A DNA stretch of 64,000 bases from Salinicola salarius. Lineage in GTDB: Bacteria > Pseudomonadota > Gammaproteobacteria > Pseudomonadales > Halomonadaceae. Where the stretch lies: positions 1 through 64,000 of the forward strand of contig NZ_PZJT01000007.1 of NCBI RefSeq assembly GCF_003206135.1, written 5' to 3'. Below are positions 59,903 to 64,000 of the stretch, in pieces (position 1 is the stretch's first letter; each line of letters starts with the position of its first letter). A program made the position numbers and the translations under genes. The notes beneath the pieces were generated by a model that saw nothing but the letters and a program-made list of their open reading frames with translations, ran no database searches and had not been told where the DNA came from.

Positions 59903-60275
59903 GATGGTCATGCACTTTAAGAGGTTTTCTTGCTTGGTTAATGAAAATGATTTTCATTTTTCTGCAGAATTTTTAAGTGTTAAGTGGTGGTCGACTGTGT
60001 TGATTAAAAATGAGCTTTTGAGTTTGGGTTTTTAGTCGCAAGTAGGCTCGCTATAGTGGTGATGGGTTGAGTTTTTCTAGTGTTTATAGATCGCATACTG
60101 TTGTTTGGTAATTTATGCGCAACCTCGTTGTAACGAGGGGCTCTGAACTTGGCCGTTAAAATCAATGTTTCATTAAAATAGTGTGGCCAAAGCCAAGCGT
60201 CTGTTTAGAGTCTGAAAAGCCTGAATATTTATAATACATGTTATTTGATGGCCTTCCCCCCCCCGGTTTAGGTAG
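59903..60275. other. AT-rich gap after the GT9 gene
   Basis: About 370 bp, very AT-rich to 60100, ending in a run of nine C (60256-60264). No gene, terminator with clear stem, or RNA is recognised. It looks like the worn boundary of the envelope cargo. Confidence 0.45.
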
Positions 60276-60404
60276 GGCCAGGTGGTGTTGCGAGACGGCT
60301 GTTATGCGACGCTGGCAGAACACATCCGCGCCACCTATCGCAACTTCTTCCCGCCTCATGCCCGCTGGGCGTTTTCCGGCTTCCGTCTTGTCAAGGAGAG
60401 CTGA
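60276..60404 (+). pseudogene. C-terminal remnant of an EgtB-like protein
   Basis: The frame reads [21 protein letters not shown], then [19 protein letters not shown] and stop. This is the end of the FGE-sulfatase domain of EgtB-type proteins (VLRGGS...R.tYRNFF...w.F.GfRL). The frame is closed by TAG at 60273, so only about 43 residues remain. In this family the next gene is often egtD, which also leaves a trace here. Confidence 0.6.
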
Positions 60405-60480
60405 CCCTGACCGTACAATTCCATGACATACATCCGATCCTTGCCAAGACATCGCTTCGCAACGAAATCCTGAGGGGATC
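60401..60480 (+). pseudogene. N-terminal remnant of an EgtD-like methyltransferase
   Basis: The frame overlapping the EgtB stop reads [26 protein letters not shown], then loses similarity. Methyltransferases of the EgtD family start with FHD(L/I)HP...VL.GL. The break near 60480 and the missing upstream part of egtB point to deletion at both sides, leaving only the junction. Confidence 0.45.
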
Positions 60481-60522
60481 TCAGATTGAGATAAGGCGAA
60501 TCAAGCGGCGCACTGTTAGCAG

Positions 60523-60544
60523 GGCTGCTCAGCGCAGCCCTGGC
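60523..60544. repeat. Hairpin between the remnant and the CDF gene
   Basis: AGGGCTGC-TCAGC-GCAGCCCT, an 8-bp perfect stem. On the minus strand it lies 24 bp after the CDF stop, so it may end that transcript, though no long T-run follows. Confidence 0.5.
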
Positions 60545-60567
60545 GGATCCCGGTGCTGGTTGTCTAC

Positions 60568-61473
60568 CTATTTCACATCACCCGCCCCGCAATCGGGATC
60601 GGCATCACAGGCTTGGCGAATAGCGGCATCCTCGGGTTGTAGGGTACTGTGTTGAATATCGAAGCGCTCCCGCAATATCGTTTGCAGCTTTGGCAGTACC
60701 TCTTCCCATCGCTCCATCGTTCCCACATCGATATGCGCCGCTAGAGCCTGGCTGTTTGATGACAGGCTCCAGATATGCATGTCATGGATAGCGCAGACAC
60801 CGTCGACCCCGACTAGAGCGCAGCCGACTTCATGCGCATTGATTCCTTTTGGCACGCCTTCCATCAACACGTGCGTCACCTCACGCAGTAGGCGAATGGC
60901 GGAGAACAGAATCAATAGGCTAACGAAAAGAGACAGGATCGGGTCCGCAACGGGCGGCCCGCCTAGATAAATGATCGCCCCGGCAACCAGCGCAGCGACC
61001 GAGCCCAACAAGTCTCCCATCACGTGCAGGAGCGCTCCGCGAACGTTGATGGTTTGCTCTCCACGCATCAGTACCCACGCCACTACGATATTCACCAGCA
61101 AGCCGAGCCCGCCGATCACCAAAACCATGCCACCGGCAACGGCTGGTGGATGTGCCATGCGGCGGATCGCCTCGTAGGCGATGAATACAATCACCCCGAA
61201 CATAAACAGCACGTTGAACAGGGCGCCGAGAATTTCCGCGCGCTTGAGGCCGAAGGAGTGTCGACGCGATGCCGGTTTTTTGGCCAGCCAAGCGGCGAAG
61301 GCACCAACCCCTAACGACAATGAATCGGTAAGCATGTGGCCTGCGTCCGACAACAGGGCGAGCGAATCAGCTATCAGGCCGCCAAACACTTCGACAGCTG
61401 CAAAACCTGTTGTGAATACCAATGCGAACAGCAAGGTCTTGCCGCCACTGTGGCTATGATTGTGTTCTGACAT
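60568..61473 (-). CDS. Cation diffusion facilitator (CzcD/ZitB-like)
   Basis: 301 residues from ATG 61473, after GGAAGGAGG. Six membrane helices; a His-rich start (SEHNHSHSGG); metal sites in DAGHMLTDSLS (helix 2) and HVMGDLLGSV (helix 5); a cytoplasmic C-terminal domain with IHDMHIWSLSSNSQALAAHID. It exports Zn2+ and similar divalent cations in exchange for protons. It ends in CDADPDCGAG, a cysteine-bearing tail. Confidence 0.93.
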   Translation of the reverse strand: MSEHNHSHSGGKTLLFALVFTTGFAAVEVFGGLIADSLALLSDAGHMLTDSLSLGVGAFAAWLAKKPASRRHSFGLKRAEILGALFNVLFMFGVIVFIAYEAIRRMAHPPAVAGGMVLVIGGLGLLVNIVVAWVLMRGEQTINVRGALLHVMGDLLGSVAALVAGAIIYLGGPPVADPILSLFVSLLILFSAIRLLREVTHVLMEGVPKGINAHEVGCALVGVDGVCAIHDMHIWSLSSNSQALAAHIDVGTMERWEEVLPKLQTILRERFDIQHSTLQPEDAAIRQACDADPDCGAGDVK

Positions 61474-61602
61474 TGTTGCCTCCTTCCTTATTGTGCCTTG
61501 AGACTCCCGGCAGGCTGCTCTCTCTATCAAGCCATTCGGTCGATACGTTTTTCCACGCTGATTTAAGGCAGAGCGTACCCGCCACATTACAGCTGGATAT
61601 AT

Positions 61603-61980
61603 TCACAGGAGCATTCTTGCCAAGAAGGTGGCGAAAGCGATCCAGATAGCGATAAATACGCCAGCAGCTATTCGGCTTGTCGGGCGTTCAGAGGCTTCAT
61701 CAGCGGTTTCTCGATGCTCGTTCATGATCTCGGGTGGTATAAGCTTCACCACCAACAATATCCCGAGTGGCACAATGATGATGTCGTCCACGTAGCCGAG
61801 TACGGGGATGAAGTCTGGGACCAAGTCGATGGGTGAGACGGCGTAGGCCGCGATAACCACTGCTAACACCTTTGCGAACCATGGGGTACGTGGATCGCGA
61901 GCGGCAAGCCAGACGGCGTGTACATCCCGTTTGATCGTTCGAGCCCATTGTTTGGAGTTCGAGATTAGTCGTTTTGTCAT
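61603..61980 (-). CDS. DUF1232 (YkvA-like) membrane protein
   Basis: 125 residues. The DUF1232 core WFAKVLAVVIAAYAVSPIDLVPDFIPVLGYVDDIIIVPLGI is intact, with two membrane helices and a C-terminal third. Function unknown; often found near metal or stress genes. It is 17 bp downstream of the MFS gene on the same strand, so co-transcribed. Confidence 0.88.
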   Translation of the reverse strand: MTKRLISNSKQWARTIKRDVHAVWLAARDPRTPWFAKVLAVVIAAYAVSPIDLVPDFIPVLGYVDDIIIVPLGILLVVKLIPPEIMNEHRETADEASERPTSRIAAGVFIAIWIAFATFLARMLL

Positions 61981-61997
61981 AATGGTTGTCTCCGCCG

Positions 61998-63266
61998 CTA
62001 CTCGTTCCCGACGCGGAGCAAGGCCAGCGTCCCAGCCATCATCAGCAAAGCCGCCAAGCCAAAACCGAGAGTCGGCGAGACAGCAGTCCACACCACACCG
62101 ACCGTGGCGCTGGAGATGAACTTGGCCGTGCCGTTGACCGTACCCAGCGCGCCGTAGCTCATCACCAGGGTGTCGGCCTGCACCATTTCCGCCGTCACCG
62201 TGGATTCCAGCGCTTCCTCGACGGTCACGTATAAGCCTGCGACGAAGAAGATGGCGGCGAGCAGCGGCACGCTGTCCACCGAAAGCCAGAAGGCAAACGC
62301 CGTCAGGACAGCCGTGAGGGCACCCAGCACGTATCCGCCGACCAACATGCGTAGATGGCCGACACGATCCGCCATAGCGCCAACCGGGTAGGACAGCACG
62401 ACCTGCACCACGTTGCGCCAGACATAGAGCAGGCCGGCGACCTGAGCGGCCTTCACCACGCCCATCGAGGGTGTGAGCAGGGTGGTCGCGGCCAGGATCA
62501 GCAGCGAGTGCGAGAAATCGCCGATGCCGAACAGGCCGACCGCGCCGAGATAGCGCTTGAAGCGCGCCGGCAGAGTGCGCAACGAGCTGAAGAACTTGAG
62601 CGCCGGATTGGGCGAGTGTTGTGGATCCCGGACCAGCGTCAGGAAGGCCAGCACGGCCAGCACGCCAGGAATGACAGATAGCCACAGCACAAGCCGGAAC
62701 GGGCCGGCCGCGCCGTCCCAATGCAGTTCTTGCGCCCATCCCAACAAAGCGACACCCAATAGCGGGCCGAGGACAGCGCCGATGGTGTCGGCAGCCCGGT
62801 GGAATCCGAAGGCTCGGCCCTTGGTTTCCGGCGTCACCGCCTGAATCACGATGGCATCGCGCAGCGGCCCGCGCAGCCCCTTGCCGAACCAGGAAGCCAT
62901 GCGACCAAGCAAGATCAGCGGCCACCCGGCCGCCAGTGCAACCAGCGCCTGCCCGAGCGGCGTCAGGCTATAGCCCACGAGGACCAACAGCTTGCGGTGG
63001 CCCAGTTTGTCTGCGACGTAGCCTGACGCCATCTTGGTGAAGCTAGCCACCGCATCAGCGATACCTTCGATAGCGCCGAGTACGCTGGCCGGCAGTCCCA
63101 GCACGGCAAGGAAGCCGGGCAGGATGACAGTTGTCGTCTCATAGCAGAAGTCACCCAGGGCGCTGGTGACCCCGGCGCCGGCGACGGTGCGGTTCAGCCA
63201 GCCTTTCGACTGGGTAGCGGTTGCAGCCACCAATGCGGCTTCGTTCTTATCCTTACTTTCTTCCAC
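61998..63266 (-). CDS. MFS transporter of the metal-response cluster
   Basis: 422 residues from GTG 63266 (AAGGG upstream). Twelve membrane helices. YVADKLGHRKLL and GRMASWFGKGLRGPLRDAIV are the MFS loops between helices 2-3 and around 4-5. The latter (GKGLRGPLRDA) is typical of a subgroup found next to RcnR/NreA-like repressors. Substrate not known; a metal or metal-complex efflux role is inferred from context. Confidence 0.88.
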   Translation of the reverse strand: MEESKDKNEAALVAATATQSKGWLNRTVAGAGVTSALGDFCYETTTVILPGFLAVLGLPASVLGAIEGIADAVASFTKMASGYVADKLGHRKLLVLVGYSLTPLGQALVALAAGWPLILLGRMASWFGKGLRGPLRDAIVIQAVTPETKGRAFGFHRAADTIGAVLGPLLGVALLGWAQELHWDGAAGPFRLVLWLSVIPGVLAVLAFLTLVRDPQHSPNPALKFFSSLRTLPARFKRYLGAVGLFGIGDFSHSLLILAATTLLTPSMGVVKAAQVAGLLYVWRNVVQVVLSYPVGAMADRVGHLRMLVGGYVLGALTAVLTAFAFWLSVDSVPLLAAIFFVAGLYVTVEEALESTVTAEMVQADTLVMSYGALGTVNGTAKFISSATVGVVWTAVSPTLGFGLAALLMMAGTLALLRVGNE

Positions 63267-63302
63267 TCTTTGACCCTTCTGTGTGCCCGGCTACTCCATG
63301 TT

Positions 63303-63572
63303 CTACTTGAGGTAGGAATTAATGACCTGAAGCACGACCTCTAGGTCTATCTGTCGCTGCTCCAGCGCCGGCTCCTTGACAACGTGATCGGTCAAGTGGC
63401 CTTCAATCACGGCGGCCATCAAGCCGTTGACGGCTCCTCGAATCGCTGCGATCTGTTGCAGGACGGCAATGCAGTCACCTTCCTCGGCAAGTTGCTTTTC
63501 CAGCGCGGCCGCCTGGCCCTGAATGCGTCGAACACGCGTTAGCAGCTTCGCTTTGTCTTTAATCGTGTGCAT
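63303..63572 (-). CDS. RcnR/NreA-type metal-sensing repressor
   Basis: 89 residues of the CsoR/RcnR fold (DUF156): [56 protein letters not shown]. Cys34 and the His of EGHLTDH, plus the N-terminal MHT, match the Ni/Co ligands of RcnR. It should bind the two operators just upstream and release them when metal binds. Divergent from the partial MFS gene. Confidence 0.92.
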   Translation of the reverse strand: MHTIKDKAKLLTRVRRIQGQAAALEKQLAEEGDCIAVLQQIAAIRGAVNGLMAAVIEGHLTDHVVKEPALEQRQIDLEVVLQVINSYLK

Positions 63573-63600
63573 CTGGCCATCTCTTTGAGGAGAAAAACTA

Positions 63601-63615
63601 TACAGGGAGGTAGTA
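63601..63615. promoter_or_regulatory. RcnR-like operator 1
   Basis: TACAGGGAGGTAGTA, one site of a pair. Matches the TACT-G-tract-N-AGTA operator type with two changes. Confidence 0.65.
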
Positions 63616-63621
63616 TATAGA

Positions 63622-63636
63622 TACTAGGGGGTAGTA
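63622..63636. promoter_or_regulatory. RcnR-like operator 2
   Basis: TACTAGGGGGTAGTA, almost exactly the RcnR site (TACT, G-tract, AGTA). Lies 21 bp from operator 1, in the divergent promoter region, so one repressor can control both directions. Confidence 0.75.
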
Positions 63637-63724
63637 TGCTGGCTTGCAAGAAAGGTAAAGCTATGTGAACCGTTCTATTCCGGCATGCCGCCTATAATCG
63701 ACTGCAACGCCTTGAGGAGGGCCC

Positions 63725-64000
63725 ATGCTCCAAGTGCTGAGTCTCCGTCGTTACCGCCACTTATTCCTGGCCCAGGTCACCGCCCTCATCGGCACCGGGC
63801 TGACAACGGTCGCCCTGGCATTGCTGGCTCATGACCTGGCGGCCTGGCAGGCGGGGATCGTGCTGGGTACGGCGCTTGCCATCAAGATGGTGGCCTATGT
63901 GGGCATCGCGCCACTAGCCGGGGCCTACGCCTCGCGTCTGCCGCGCCGCACGCTGCTGGTTGGCCTGGACCTACTGCGGGCCTCCGTGGTCTGCGCGTTG
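63725..64000 (+). CDS. MFS transporter, N-terminal part (runs off the window)
   Basis: The first 92 residues (MLQVLSLRRYRHLFLAQVTA...) hold three membrane helices of an MFS protein, with the helix 2-3 loop SRLPRRTLL. GAGGAGGG (63713-63720) lies before ATG 63725. Behind the RcnR-like operators, so probably a NreB/RcnA-like nickel or cobalt exporter. The remainder is outside the window. Confidence 0.8.
   Translation, partial: MLQVLSLRRYRHLFLAQVTALIGTGLTTVALALLAHDLAAWQAGIVLGTALAIKMVAYVGIAPLAGAYASRLPRRTLLVGLDLLRASVVCAL

Noticed and set aside
60162..60452. 96-aa minus-strand frame
   Set aside because: It is antisense to the EgtB/EgtD remnant, whose plus-strand frames make protein sense.
61981..62925. 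Upstream extension of the DUF1232 frame
   Set aside because: The extension lies antisense-free but out of frame over the MFS gene and has shadow composition; the real start is ATG 61980.
1..64000. tRNA genes or att core
   Set aside because: No cloverleaf or tRNA 3' end was recognised; the ICE ends are outside the window.

Overview
The window is the body of a large integrative and conjugative element (ICE) of the GI-type family (relatives of PFGI-1, PAPI-1, ICEclc and SPI-7) in a GC-rich gammaproteobacterium. A Halomonas- or Pseudomonas-like host is my inference from protein style; no host marker gene is present. No integrase, relaxase, att site, tRNA or rRNA gene is visible, so both ICE ends lie outside the window.

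Layout. 1-8.3 kb: DNA-processing and accessory genes (a palindromic 39-bp repeat array, DUF3158, SSB, topoisomerase III, a DUF3577/STY4534 replication-associated protein, several unknowns and three tiny membrane proteins), interrupted by a highly structured non-coding stretch (4.95-5.8 kb). 8.5-31.8 kb: an almost complete GI-type type IV secretion system in canonical order (PilL N-domain, PFL_4693, lytic transglycosylase, PFL_4695, TraD, PFL_4697, RAQPRD, the small membrane proteins, the VirB8/9/10-like proteins, the VirB4/TraC ATPase, DsbC, then PFL_4709/4710/4711 and TraG). 31.8-35.1 kb: an inserted block with a RES/Xre toxin-antitoxin pair and a low-GC AAA+ ATPase. 35.4-42.1 kb: more accessory genes (DUF of OB-like type, ArdC antirestriction, DUF6094 methyltransferase-like, SNF2 helicase). 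42.2-59.9 kb: a lower-GC cargo block devoted to the cell envelope. 60.2-64 kb: an egtB/egtD remnant and a metal-response cluster (CDF exporter, DUF1232, two MFS transporters, RcnR/NreA-type repressor with matching operators).

The envelope cargo is the most interesting part. It holds dgkA-PAP2-eptA (phosphoethanolamine on lipid A, the gene company kept by mcr genes), two DedA and three PAP2 modules for recycling lipid carriers, a UDP-glucuronate 4-epimerase, a GT2 polyprenyl-phosphate glycosyltransferase, a LAB_N protein, two ArnT-like transferases, a GT9 enzyme, a PmrAB-like two-component system with an atypical receiver, and a second, split response regulator. I infer a self-contained, mobile lipid A remodelling system that can add phosphoethanolamine and probably galacturonic acid, controlled by its own regulators through PmrA-box-like sites.

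Two non-coding themes tie the ICE backbone together: a TTAAC(G/A)TT element about 71-90 bp upstream of six operon starts, and a family of nested GC-rich leader hairpins immediately upstream of about ten accessory genes. A ~188-bp upstream region is duplicated in front of two different genes 30 kb apart.
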